This document shows positions 10,943 to 22,959 of a stretch of DNA of 64,000 bases, one piece after another. How positions within the stretch are numbered: position 1 is the stretch's first letter; every line of letters starts with the position of its first letter. The DNA is taken from NCBI GenBank assembly GCA_973895155.1, contig OZ316898.1:10230001-10294000 (forward strand), read 5' to 3'. This DNA comes from Marsupella aquatica (lineage: Eukaryota > Marchantiophyta). The translations under genes and the position numbers were made by a program. The notes beneath the pieces are model-generated. The model was not told the DNA's origin, searched no databases, and saw only the letters and a list, made by a program, of their open reading frames with translations.

Positions 10943-13900
10943 ATGAAAGGGCCAAAGGAATATAAAGGGGTTGGAAGTAGTGTTCAGACGTCTGGAGGAA
11001 CTGGAGTGGGTGGTGGCAGTGTTACGGAGACTGGAGCATTGTTTCCGAGGTTGCACGTGAAGGAGACGAAGCGGGTGGGGCCTAGAGCTCCCCCTAGGAA
11101 TAAGATGGCTCTGTATGAGCAGTTCACGTTTCCATCTCATCGATACGTTCCCCCTTCATTACCGCTCCCGGCGTCGAAGACTCCGACAAGCTATGGACCT
11201 CAGGTACTCACTCACAGCCCTATCCCGGCTCCTGCGTAACTACGGCAGCAACGGGAAGGCGCTGAGAAATGTTTTCTATTTCGCGGATTTCGATACTGTT
11301 TGGAAGCGAAGTCCTTATCCTGAGATGTACTCTGACGATACCCGAGCGTTTGTCGGATGTTATGGTGGACTTTTTTGCGTTTGAGTATTTTGGGCTGAGG
11401 TGGTACCATTAGCTCCGTCCTCGCGGAAGAAACTGAGAATTAAGTCGAGAGCTGTGTTTGCTCTGTTCCTTACTGACGTACTATAACAATGCTCATTCAT
11501 CGTGGGATTAGCCTGATGGAGAAAACGTGACTCTAGCGTCCTGCTTTCAGGTCAACGTCTGTATAGAACATCATGTGAGGATACATAGTTCGTAAAGAAG
11601 AGAATGAAAGTCTGTCGACTTTGCGTCAAGGACGGATCCTGTTACTTCGCAAGGATTCTTGTATCAGGCTTGATTTGCCTAGTTTTGTTCTCGACTATAC
11701 GCCTTCCAATTTTTTCCACTTCTGACTCCATGATTCGGGGCGGTGAACTGGCTTCGATCTTTGGTCGACCGTTGCGAGGTGGAAGTGGTAGTTCTGAGCT
11801 TGGGACGGTGCTGATTGTCTCTGCTTGCATGGGGCTCATTTGTGGCTGTCTATCTGTGATAGCTCCCTCGCCTAACCGTCTTGAGTCGATTATGTAGCGA
11901 TCGTATGTCTTCGCTGGATGTGGAGTTGCTTGGTTCATAGGTTTGTGCAATTAGCGTTTTCGACTGGGTGATGGATGTTCTCATATCCTTTGTTCTGGTC
12001 GAAGGTCCCCCAACAGGGTCGATATGTCTGGGGCGTGCTTCCCTTTTTGCGGAGTTTTTGTCTTCATCACGTCCGCGCACTGTCCTGGTGGTGCAAACTA
12101 GCGCCCTTGTGGCTGACTTTTCTGAAGTCGGAGCTCTGTCGTCATCTGGCTGTCTTCTCTATGCTGTATGAAGGGGTCTCCTACTTTTGAATGCGGAACT
12201 CGGCAGATTTTTGGTTCAAGTATGCCCGGTTTGGGATTGAGACAACTGTTGTTCTCTTTATTTGACCAATCAGAGTGTCCCAGGAGCACTTTATGGAAAA
12301 AGCCGTCGTTGAGTAGCCGTGTGCTGAACGTATTGCATGTTTTGTCCGACATTAGCTTACACAGCGTTTGAGATTTCGGTAGCCATGAAGCTGCATTTAA
12401 ACGCTGTTGTCGTCGTTACTGTGAGAGCTGAGCGATGCTCTTCTCCTGCAAACGTAGGACATAAACCCGAGGATTTTGAATATCACTCGTCGTTGTGTCA
12501 AGGTTTATTTCTTTTACAATTTGTTAATTGTGGTCAGGTTCAGTGAATTGCAGCTACCGTCTTGTATCATCAAGATTTGGGTTGAGCCGCACTTCACATT
12601 AACCTTCCGATGGGCCTTTGTGTTGAATGTCTTTGAGCCCAGTATGAGCTTTGTTCATTTGGTAGAAGGTGATCGCAGAACGTAACTATTCTTTTTGCGG
12701 GAGACCTTCCGCTGGTTTGTCGTCAATCTAGTCTATAATTTTATTCCGTATATTTTGTTAATGATGCTTCTGTTTATCGGCCTCCTGTATGGCTACCTGG
12801 TTTCACAGTCTTAGGGGCTTACTTTTGTGAGTTCTTCTTCAGCAGTGATAACTTGCTCTCCAGCTTTTGGGACTCCTCTCTTTCTATTACCTTCTGCTAG
12901 GAAAGAGGGCCGTTATAACCGGCATCAAAATCGAAGAGAGCCTTCAGTACTAACTTTTACGCTGGTTGGTTGTGACAGCGATCGTCATATGAGGGGTCCA
13001 TGTTTTATGGAGCTCCTCCGGCTTTTGGGGGGATGCCCTGGATGCCCTGGATGCCATATTCAGAAGTGTATTCTGGGTCTTATTTTGGAGGGCAGCCCTC
13101 TGTGAATGGCAGCAGTAGCAGTACGATTGTTGACTGTGAGGGGGATGTGGGACAAGGAGCTCGTACCGCCGCTGCCGACAGTGGAAGACCTTCCTCAAAC
13201 GCAGGCAGTCACATGAGTCCGTGGGTGTCGTCGCATTCGAACGTAAGGAGTGTTTCAAGTAAGAAGGCCCGGAACAATGATGATCGTACTGTGCCTACAT
13301 ACACTCCGCCAGTTGCTAGCAGTCATGGATCTCCTACCCCTGAAGTGAGATCAAAGCAGCTTGCTGCACGAGCGGGGCATCAAGACAAGGTTGATACTGC
13401 AAGTACACCTGAGCCAGTGTCAGTTTCTTCGGATTGTCATCGGGAGGCGTCTGGTTTGGCGACTTCAAGAGCCAACGGAGGAATTTGTCCTTCCATTTGG
13501 AGCCGCAAAGGAGGGAAAAGAACTGACCTGGTGGGCCAGGGTGGGAACAGGGATCATGGAGACGAAGATGAGTCGGTGCTGCTCGACTCTATAACAGTTG
13601 AAAAGGAGAAGGATTCCATTACGCTGCAAAAGAGCCATCCGGTGCACTCGGACTCTCCCTACAGACTTGAACAGTATGTTGACTTTCAGGATCAAAGGAA
13701 AGGGTCGCAAGCAGATATCAGTTCTGCTGTGGAGGGTCTGAAGAGCCATAACTCGAGCGACGAATGCTTGACTGGCATCGAGGAAGATTGCAGAGGACAG
13801 GCAAGCAATGTCGGTCACAAGGCAAGGAGTACTCCTAGAGGATCCCACGCCAATGCGTCAGCTGTCATTAACACTACGGCTGGAGAAACCGATGATACAG

Positions 13901-16900
13901 AGAATAGAAGACATGACATTGGTGACCAGGGGTTGAGGAAACATAGACACGAATCTGATCGTAAATCGATCAGTTCGGCTGGAAGTGGTGATGATCTGGA
14001 GATCACCAGTGGTTCCGCTGAGGTTTCTGATGCCTCAGAGTCCGATGAAGGACTCAGTGGCAGGTCAGAGTTTGATGCGGGTGATGCGTTTGTGGCGGAA
14101 ACTGACCTCGGTTGGGGAACGCATACTATAGCACCCAAGGATATAGTCAATGCAATAGGCGAGCAGGAATTTTGGCGAGCAAGGAAGCTGATTCTAAGGT
14201 CTGTATTTCTAATTTGTCTCCATTTGACACCGACTTCTCTTGAGTGGAAAGTTGCTTTATGTCTTGTATTTGTGAGTATGATGGTTGCTTTACCGTTCTA
14301 TTATGTTTTGTTTACGCATAGATAGAGTTCAAAATGGGTTGAAACACGTTCACGAGCTTTCACATGGAAAGTCAAGAGTTAGTTGCAAGGTCTACCCCCT
14401 GTCGAAAGGGATCGGTGCCCTCGTGGTTTTTTGGTTTGTTGCTGTTATATTATGTAGAAGTTTGAGGGGTGCCTTTTGAGCGACTGTACTCCTGTCCCTT
14501 GTTTGGTAAAACATCTAGCAATGGATTGGCTGCTCCTTTTCAACAACCAGTATCAGAGCATCATCCCTGACATTCGTTGACGTTCTAGTTCGAGGATATT
14601 GTCGACAGTGCCTTCTGAGAGTTTTCCTTGCATTACTTCATACTCTCATTTAGGTTGATACTACTCTCATTTCGTTTTCGGAGTGGTTATCATTGTCGTG
14701 AATGAGAAAGTTCTTATGGGTACGAGTGATGATACTGGGCCACATTTTGGTGTTTGTGTTGCAGTTGCTAACTCTCTTAAGAAGAATTCTTGTGGTAGTA
14801 GCCTGCCGTTCACAGTGCCTGGCCACTGTTGTTAAGTCATGAACTCTTTGGTGTCAGTTTTCCCTGTGATCCCCTTGGGAAATGTTGTTCATAATGTGGC
14901 TGGAGCTATACGAAACTCTTGCCAAATTGGTATGTATTGTAGCAGGTAAACTGGAGGTAACGTCGCAAGTGAACTTCACTTACCCACCTTCATTTGTATG
15001 GAATACATCCGTTTTCTCCTTTTGATCTCAGTTTGACCTCTCGTAAATGTTCTTTGTCAAGATCGCAACGTGCTAGGTGGTACCTTTTTCTTTCCTGGAG
15101 CAAATTTAGTCTCTAGTCTACCCTTTTTACTGAATGCGCGTGGCTGTATTACTGAATGACTACTTTCAGTATTACTGAAAATCCTAGACCTCAGGGTGTT
15201 TCATGCCTTCTGTTGGTCTTGAAGACAGGCACTCTGTTTAAGCCCTTCGGTGTTTTCGCTAAAGGTTTGTTCCTGGGGCTGCGGGAGTAAGGCGGGTAAG
15301 TTTTGATACCTGTGGGGGAGGTAAGGATATCAATCCCGGGAACAAACTAAATAGATGCCTGTCGATTGGATTTTGATGTGACCATTGCTAGTGATATCCC
15401 ATGGTACAGTAATATTTCTCTTTCGTATGGATTCGTTGCTTCTCATACGAAATGTATACTTGGTATCATCTGTCATGAAAGTAGAGATCGCGGTTAATAT
15501 TAATTTGCTACTGTTTTTCCTTCATACCTGAACGGCCTAGATTCATACCTGTAAGCTATTTTTGCTGGAAGCTGCGCTCTTTATAGGAAGGTGGAATTGG
15601 CTTGACCTTTATCGTTCAAGACTGAAGTTTGATGGTATCTAAGGTGGTTCTTGCAAAGCTTTCATGTTTGTTATACTTGCAAGATCATTTTATGGTCTTC
15701 TTGAACGGGTATCGTGTGACTTAGATTGACATGCATTCCCTCAGTTACGGTGGTAGAGGATGCTCTAGTGACTGTAGACGTTATGAAGGGTAGTGGTGGG
15801 TTTATATCTGAGGTTCGACGGGTTAACTGAATTCGGCAGAGATGTTTTGTGGTATGTGTGGACTAAAATGAATTTGCATAACCCCGAAAATTAAATTGGG
15901 ATGTGAAGGTTGAGGTCTTGATGCCTCTTTGTTCTGTCTTGGAATTTCTCTGTTATGCGCAGAGGAGCGACAGAGTCTGATTTGAGACAATGACTTTCCC
16001 GATGTTGAAAAGCTCACTAATTTGTCTGGGGCGTCTTCAGTTAGAATACTTTTTAGGTCGTGTTAGCTGATCACTATATCCACGTGTTAGTGTACGGTGT
16101 AAGTGAGAACGCAGACTTGTATTGTCTCGCAGAGTATATTATGGTATTCAGCTTTACGGCCGGTCTGTAAATGCTAGTGGAAAATTTATGCTCGAATGTA
16201 TTCTGATCCTCTTTTTATGCTTACTCAGGCAGCAGAAAATATTTTCAGCACAGCTTTTCGAGTTGCACCGTATTATCAAGGTACGTATGTGGCCCTCGTC
16301 CCTTTGCCAGCTTTCAATTATTCATCCGTTTCTAGAAGCAATTTAGCTGAAACTACTTCTTATTGAAATTTAATCTGGTATTTTCTTATAGGTTCAACAA
16401 CTCTTGGCATCGTCTCCGATGACTGAGGAAATCGTTACAAATACTCGGGAGGAGCCAGCGGAGACATCAGAGCCAGCTCAAGCAAATCATTCACAGGATG
16501 TGGAGAAGAAGTCTAAGAATAGCGAGGCTTTTGTGGGGAATCAAGAGAGACAGGACGATACCACAGGAAAGCAGCCAGATAGCAGTGGCCACTCGTCAAC
16601 TTCAGATAGAATGTTTGATGAGCTCCCGGTTGGTAATTCCGAGACTGGCCAGAGCGAAGCTGGGCAAGTTCCTACTATGTTGAATGTCACGCAAGGAGCG
16701 TCGACTGCGTCCTGGGGTGGCCCACCGTATGGCAACTCTGGTGCTAGTAACAACTGGTTTGGAGCTGTGCCTACTCCTAATGGAGCATACATGTATCAGC
16801 CTTATCCTGGGTCTTATCATACATCGCAAGTGAATGGCATGGGGGCATACAACGGTGCATATCCTGTCATGTGTGCTCCCAGTGCAATGGAATTACCTCC

Positions 16901-17900
16901 CATGACTCCCTATGGAGTTCCTAGGTTTGAGCAGCAGCCCAATCTAGTGCACGACATGTACAGATATAATTCTTATCAACAACAGCAGTGGCCAACTGCC
17001 GTGTTCTGTCCTCCGCTTCCGTCTAACCCTGGTCCCAGCTGGTGCGGTGTGCCACAACCTTTGCCCTTCGTGAACCCAGCTGTAAGAGCTCCATATGGAT
17101 GGTGCAATGACCTGGCTCCTGGTTCACATCCATCTGGTCCTTCCAATTACATGAGACATCCTTCTCAAAATAATTCCCAACCAATGCCTGCTACGTTTCA
17201 CCCTTCTTCATTTGGTATGCACTCACCATGGGCTGACACTTCAAATAATCAGCAAGCAGGAGTTGAAGCGGAGAGGTTTCACCAGCAGGGCCAATGGCCT
17301 TCAGCGTTAGAGACTGGTCAGACGAAAACTCCTGTTTTCCAAAAACCTCGTACGTATTCTTCCAATCAGGATTGTGCACAGGTAGGGTTACAGAAGGGGC
17401 AGGGCGGGGGCCCCTTCGGAGCATTTGATACATCTGCTGTACCCTCTCGACAACCAATGCGGGATTCTAGGAGTCAGGAGTGCGCGGTTTCAACATCACA
17501 ACACGCAGAGAGTGGGGGACATAGTGGTTGGCAGCGCTATGATGGGAATTACCCTCGAGAGTGTGGTGACCGAGCCGAAGTTCCTACTGCAGAGCAACAT
17601 AGACATGCAAACAAATCAGAAAACGTACTGAAAAGGAGCAGAGGTACCAGACCAGAAGCGGAAGGTTTAGGGGAAAGAAATGGAGCAAGACTTTCCTTCG
17701 AGTGTAGGACGTCTCCTGACAATCAAATGGATGCTCTACCCTTATTTCCTTTGGGTCCTGCCTCGAAGGGTTTGGAGAATGGGAGACCCGGGAATCATTC
17801 GTCTTCAGGAGTCATCAAAGCTGTACCACGAGCAGTGGTGGCAAGTGCAGAGTCTACTGCAGGAATTTTGAGCTCAATTCAGAGTCAGAGACAACAGTAA
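10943..17900 (+). CDS. ELF3: EARLY FLOWERING 3 homologue, four exons
   Basis: ELF3 is the nuclear scaffold of the circadian evening complex, joining ELF4 to the MYB-like factor LUX to repress target genes. I build exons 10943-11203, 12979-14198, 16229-16280 and 16392-17900. All junctions are GT-AG and keep frame (phases 0, 2, 0), giving 1,013 residues; the four-exon layout matches Arabidopsis ELF3. Recognition rests on three family blocks. The N-terminal one has LFPRLHV and [13 protein letters not shown] (residues about 33-60). The central one runs from FWRARK across exon 3 to [17 protein letters not shown] (about 480-515) and lies in the ELF4-contact region. The C-terminal one has VIKAVPR and ILSSIQ near the end. 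Residues about 607-815 are rich in P, Y, G, N, Q, S and W, like the prion-like region, but the longest Q run is four. The start is the first in-frame ATG before the N-terminal block. Exon 2 could use another nearby acceptor. Confidence 0.93.
11204..12978 (+). other. ELF3 intron 1 (1,775 bp)
   Basis: The donor CAG|GTACTC follows the N-terminal block, and the acceptor GTGACAG precedes exon 2. Both are phase 0. The interior has only short chance frames, and no second gene was seen in it. Confidence 0.7.
14199..16228 (+). other. ELF3 intron 2 (2,030 bp)
   Basis: The donor is AAG|GTCTGT after FWRARKLIL, and the acceptor is TTACTCAG before RQQKIF. Both are phase 2, so the split arginine codon is restored. 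No gene was seen inside. The 52-bp exon 3 that follows and the 111-bp intron 3 (16281-16391) complete the central block. Confidence 0.75.
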
Positions 17901-17940
17901 TCACTGTGTACAAATAGTGTGGACCTGTTGTGGTCAGTTT

Positions 17941-19080
17941 TGGCTGTCACTTTGGGCGAGGTGTTCTTCGTCTCTACTTGGCACTCCAGGGCATTTCGAG
18001 AACAGATGTGGCTTGTAACTTTGTTGTCGATGTGATGTTGCTATATGAGTGTGAGCAGCGATGGGGTACCTTTGGACGAGGTCTGATGACGCCGCGGACG
18101 TGATACTTTTCCCTCCCTAACTCCGGGTTGGACGAATTCAGTAGTACTGCAGAGGAACGTGATGACCCACGGCTTTGCTACTTTGTTGTGTTTCCTGAGT
18201 CTGATGCCGGCCGTTAGGAACAGCTTCGAGTCGCTCTACAACGCAGCTACAAGGGGTCGAGAAAGCAAGCACGTGGGACTAATTTACCAACCTTATACCG
18301 TCAAGAAATGTCTTCCCAGCGAAGTGGTATGTGGAGATGAATTGTTAATACAATCCCTCCTTGCTCTCTGTTTGATCTGTTTCTTCTCTGCGAGATTTCT
18401 CAAGATATGTCGGTCCTAGCACAGGAAATGGAGAGTTTAAATCCATCAAGATGGAGTCATTCTGTGTATCAGTGGTTTAAGGACCTGGTAAGACCTTATT
18501 CACTTTTCTGATGAGTGCAATTTGTGATCAGGGCACCTTGGGCTGTGAAGTGCACGGATTACGCCAGAGCATCAGAGTTGCTGAATTTTTGGGGCCTGGA
18601 ACTGGAATGATGACACGAAGATTGTTTGGCACCCCAAGATAATTCGTCCGTCTTAAAAATATGTGTAGGAGTGTCATTTCTGCGATCGCCCTATGACTTG
18701 TAGGAAGAGAGGAATTTGTTCTGGAGAAAGATATATCGAGCTCTACTAAGCTCCTTGTAATAGGTAACCAAATATGCAATTCCTAGAGGCAGATTTAGCA
18801 TTCATTCCTCGAGATAGGGCGTCTTTGTCCTCCAGCTTGTCATGTTTTTTGGTAGATCGCATATGAAAGCCATGGACAGTGATCTTGCTATGGGGGTGTT
18901 GCTTTTGTCTGATGGCCGTCTACTGGCCTAGATGGGAAGTGAAAGTCACCAGCCTATTTTAGCGCCTTGGTTTATTCTGTAACAATGTCTGCCTGCAGTT
19001 TTTACTGATGATTTACGATATGTGAGGTTCTTGGGGCATGTTGACGGACATATTTGGTTTTCTTGCTCTACAGACTTTGT
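17941..19080 (+). repeat. ELF3-downstream block, duplicated at 48812-50055
   Basis: Starting about 40 bp after the ELF3 stop codon, roughly 1.1 kb matches 48812-50055 in the same orientation, with many substitutions and small indels. Shared landmarks are GGCACTCCAGGGCATTTC, GGTCTGATGACGCC, TATACCGTCAAGAAATGTCT, ATGTGGAGATGAATT and TCATTCCTCGAGAT. The block probably includes the ELF3 3' UTR. The second copy has no ELF3 coding sequence beside it. No conserved long frame is shared, so it is unlikely to encode a protein. Confidence 0.85.
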
Positions 19081-20043
19081 ACCAGGAACTAAACCTGACC
19101 TTTCCTGGCCTCTTGTTTACCGCAGTTCCCCTCCCTATCCCCCCGTCTCGCTTGCCCAAATGTACTATGAAAGTCCTGCAACTTAAAAAATATCGTAGTG
19201 TATACCAATAGTTTTGAACTTTTGGGTGTCGAGTGAATTTTGTTGTCCGGCCCTTGTTCGTCATTGGGTGTGATTGTAAAATTGCATCATGTTACAATAG
19301 GAGGGAAGAGTTGTGGATTTGAGCTCTAAAGGAGCGATGTGGGGCTGAGAGAAGTCGTATTTGTTTTTGCACGTGTATTAAATTTGAGAATAGTGGTGAA
19401 GAGCTGTAAGCTCTTCTAGGGAGTTTGTAGACAACTGTTTTACAGTTTGTTAATTGCTGGATTTGGATCGAACGTGTTTCCCGAGCTGGTCCTGGTGGGG
19501 ATGTTTGATGGAGATAGTTTGTTATGATAGGTGAAGTTGTGAAAATATCACGCCTCTAGTTAGTATCTGTGACCGAGATCAGTATGGAATTATTGAAGTC
19601 TTTATAACTAAAATTTTCTGACTTGGCTATTCTCAAGACCCCTTCCCTCAAAAGTCGAGCTTAGTGAGGGCTGATCGGATCGAAAATGCTCGTCATGCTA
19701 CCTCCTTCGAAAGATAAAAATGTGAACTCTATTCCCTGCATGAGTGGCCAACCGCCTCGTCTATTAATCTCGGATGTGTGCAGTTCTGAGTTTTAGGTCA
19801 GATTTCGGGGAAGCAAGGGGGTTGGGCAACCTTGAGACTAGAGACTAATGCCAAGCAAATTTAACGATTGAGCAGAGCAGGCATACAACAATTGAATACA
19901 ACCTTGATTGTGCTGTGCCCTGACCCTGCATTTTGCGTTCAATGCATTATACTTCAAATGCACTTCCGATTTTTAAATTACTAGTCCATCCAAGCAGCAT
20001 TACGTGCAGCATTAGATCCAAGCACTCTGTCAAGCTCAGCACA
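19081..20043. other. No supported gene
   Basis: Unremarkable intergenic sequence. The 83-codon minus-strand frame at 19013-19264 looks like chance. Confidence 0.4.
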
Positions 20044-20135
20044 TTTAAATCTTTGCTTCACAAACACTCTGTCATTAAATCTTTGCTTTACAAACACTCT
20101 GTCATTTAAATCTTTGCTTTACAAACACTCTGTCT
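20044..20135. repeat. Three tandem copies of a ~31-bp unit
   Basis: Three successive copies of a unit reading AAATCTTTGCTT(C/T)ACAAACACTCTGTCA differ by one or two bases. The adjoining sequence at 20260-20480 has its own short repeats (CACATTGATGTCCATG and CTCCATATTGTGTT type), which recur at about 22480-22580. Confidence 0.85.
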
Positions 20136-20484
20136 GTGCACGGGCTTTGAGATTAATATGTTGGTGATCTTTGAATTCAGTGATCTTTGAATTTGACAAA
20201 CTGAATTCTGCGGTGATGGCTCCGAAGTTCACGTGAATGTTGTTGCCTCAATTGGGGCTCCCGGTTTCTGTGCTATAACATATGTAATATACACATTGAT
20301 GTCCATGAATATATGTCTTGTACACACTGATGTCGATGTGTACAAAATTCTGGCTCATGTCCATGTCTACAAAATCTAACTATGGTGCTTATGGTGCTCC
20401 ATATCGTGCTTTAACATATATAATACATTTAGTAAATGTTTACAAACTCTAACTATAGTGCTCCATATTGTGTTTTAACATGTA

Positions 20485-20990
20485 TAATAGCCCTATGCCC
20501 ATGCATTGCATAAAAGATGTCAAGGTGATAAAAGATATCAAGGATGATAAAAAGATGTTGAATGATAAAAAAATGTTGGGGTGATAAAAAGATGTTGAGA
20601 TAATAAAAAGATGTTGAGGTGATAAAAATAATGTTGAGTGATAAGCGGATGTCGAAGTGATAAAAATATGTCGAGCTGATAAAAGGGCATCAAGTGATAA
20701 AACGGTGTTGAGTGATAAGCAGATGTTGAAGTGATAAAAAAATGTTGAGGTGATAAAAATATGTCGAGTGATAAAAAGATGTCAAGTGATAAAAAGATAT
20801 TCAACAAAGGAAAAAATGTTGAGATGAACAAATGATGTTTAAGTGAGGCACAAATGTCAACATGATAATGGGATACGGCAAACATGATGAAGATGAAGAT
20901 TTCAAGGAGAGATATTATGCCAAGGTGAACAAAAGATGTCACGGTGAGCAAAAAATGTCAAGGCAAAAGAAGACAAAAATGTCAAGGCAT
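20485..20990. repeat. AT-rich ~20-bp minisatellite with a Helitron-like head
   Basis: Degenerate units of the form GATAAAAAGATGTTGAGGT run through about 20520-20830 and fade out by 20990. They are preceded by CCCATGCATTGCAT, a decayed relative of the CCCGTGCGATGCAC hairpin at 50788-50800. The 137-codon minus-strand frame across the array is repetitive (LFITP, YHSTSFYHP type) and is not a gene. Confidence 0.75.
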
Positions 20991-21474
20991 GTTTAAATGT
21001 ACATTGCATTGAGGCAAAGATTCGGGGTGATGTGAACATTTTGACTCGAGGCAAAGACATGCAAAAAGATGCAAGTGAGCCAAAGAAATGTAGATAATGC
21101 AAATTAATGTAAGCAAGGCAAGAAAGTTGTTTAAACATCTCATATGTTGTTACGACCATCTCGTCATTATGATGATGCAGTCACTCTGGCCATGAGGGTG
21201 TTGTGGCTATGCTGGTCTTGCGGCCATGTTGTTGCCAAGCCCAATGTCAACACATTGCATAGATACATTTAGGTAAGGTAAAGAACTATTGATTAAAAGC
21301 TGGGGTTTTTAGGTGGATCAAACTAAAATATTGGATTTTCCATAATTCTTTCTTGACCATTTCATGTGAAAAGTGTTGTCAATGCGGAGACCTTGTTCAA
21401 AATAGCACATGAAATTATGTAATCAAGTAATGTAATTCAAGTCAACACAAAAATATGGGATAAGGCGCAAATGG
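20991..21474. other. No supported gene
   Basis: AT-rich sequence without a recognisable feature; it fades out of the minisatellite and leads into repeat B. Confidence 0.4.
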
Positions 21475-22260
21475 GTAATGAGAGTACACGGGCAAGAGTT
21501 GGGCAAGAAATCCTTATTGTTAATGATACAAAGATGGAACAAAAGACTGGACAAAAGATGCAAATGGGGGCAAAGAGTTGGGCTCCAGACTTGGGAAAGA
21601 ATTAGGGCAAAAGCAAGACTAATAGAGATGAGGGGGCATGTCAAGCATACATGTCTTGTGGAGAAAAGATGTTGGGAGCTTGATCTTCTTGGTCTTCATT
21701 AAAGATGCATTTTTTGAAAAGATTTTCAAAAAGAATGTTGGAGGTATAGATGGAATAACAAATTTGGGACCTATTTTCTATAAAACATAAAACAAAAAAC
21801 AAAAATATAATCAAAACATGTAAAAAACAGTTGACTTTGCTTTTGCATTTTTATTTTATTTTGGAAGAAGATGTTGTTTTGTTATGAAAACTATATTGTT
21901 GGGGAGAGCAAGGATGTGGGAGGGTGAAAGTGAGTGCAAGAGAGATGATGGCCCCCGGTGCTTTGATACTATTGGGAGTGGAATATTTTATTTTTTTCTC
22001 TCCTCCTTTTCCTATTTTTACACTCCTATGCAACACCATCACTCCCTTTTTTTTCTTACATTGGCACCATTAAATAAACAGAAAAAATATACAACTAAAT
22101 ACACAAAAGCAAAAAAAGGAGAAAATCAACCCATTCTCCTTCCTTCTAGAGTCTCATAGGCTCTGCAAAAATCCAAAATTTTTCATGCCCCAAAAGATTC
22201 TCTTCCATTCGTGTGTACTTTCATACTTGAAAAAAGAAAACACATTTAAGATGATGTCAC
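21475..22260 (+). repeat. Dispersed repeat B, copy 1 (inverted relative to 54995-56170)
   Basis: Landmarks such as GGGCAAGAAATCCTTATTGT, GATACAAAGATGGAACAAAA, GGGGGCAAAGAGTTGGGC and TCATGCCCCAAAAGATTCTC reappear as reverse complements in 54995-56170. The other copy carries about 300 bp not present here (roughly 55760-56060). No protein domain is recognisable, and the element class is unknown. Confidence 0.75.
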
Positions 22261-22959
22261 ATAAGTATCTTCTCATATACTATGTCAGATCAGTATCATC
22301 TCTTATACTTTGTATTTTACTATTAAAATGAGCATATCATTTGACATACCTGGTCAATCAATCCAAGGGTACAAAAAAATATTTGAAAGAATCTGACGGC
22401 TCAGGTTTGTTCCCTCCATTTCTGAATTTGTAAGCAGACGAAAGAGCTTTTTGGCGGCATTGCATATTATAGAAGTAGATTTTGTACACATTGATATCTA
22501 TGATTGTATAATATGTTTTGTACACATTGATGTCCATGTCTATGAAATCTAACTATGGTGCTCCATATTGTGTTGTTTGGTTCATTCAACACTATGATCC
22601 GTGTAATGTATACAATCTGATCTAATTGTGATGGTCTATGTAGTGCTGTACATGGTGAATGGTTCATTGACATGGTTGCCTGTGTATGCATTGTTTTCAA
22701 TGTGTACCATGTCAATGCATTGGCTTTTTCAACACTGGGGTCATAGTCAATCTCATTTGGTGATGCCATTGGACACCAAAGAACAATAGAACATGCTGCA
22801 TTGTACGGAATTGGCATTCTCATTTTAAACCTACACATTGCCTTGGAAGAACATTCAACACAAAATGATACCTCTGGTGGGCCTGGAGGTCCATTGGGCA
22901 AAAATATACATTGTTTGGTGGGTTAAGTAAGAAAGTTGCAATTGGAGATCCATTAAGTA
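22261..22959. other. No supported gene; short shared repeats
   Basis: The block 22470-22600 shares TTTTGTACACATTGATGTCC and TGGTGCTCCATATTGTGTT type segments with 20270-20480. The 144-codon minus-strand frame at 22467-22901 has no recognisable domain. Confidence 0.4.

Noticed and set aside
13465-14150. Minus-strand frames opposite ELF3 exon 2
   Set aside because: They are shadows of the coding exon with no domain or splice context.
18150-18215. Possible C/D-box snoRNA (GTGATGA followed by CTGA) in the ELF3-downstream block
   Set aside because: There is no convincing terminal stem, and the CTGA box is CTGG in the second copy at 49060, so the key box is not conserved.
20520-20951. CRISPR-like or protein-coding reading of the ~20-bp repeats
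   Set aside because: Units are tandem and degenerate without unique spacers of constant length, and the genome is a plant's. The 137-codon frame is repeat translation.
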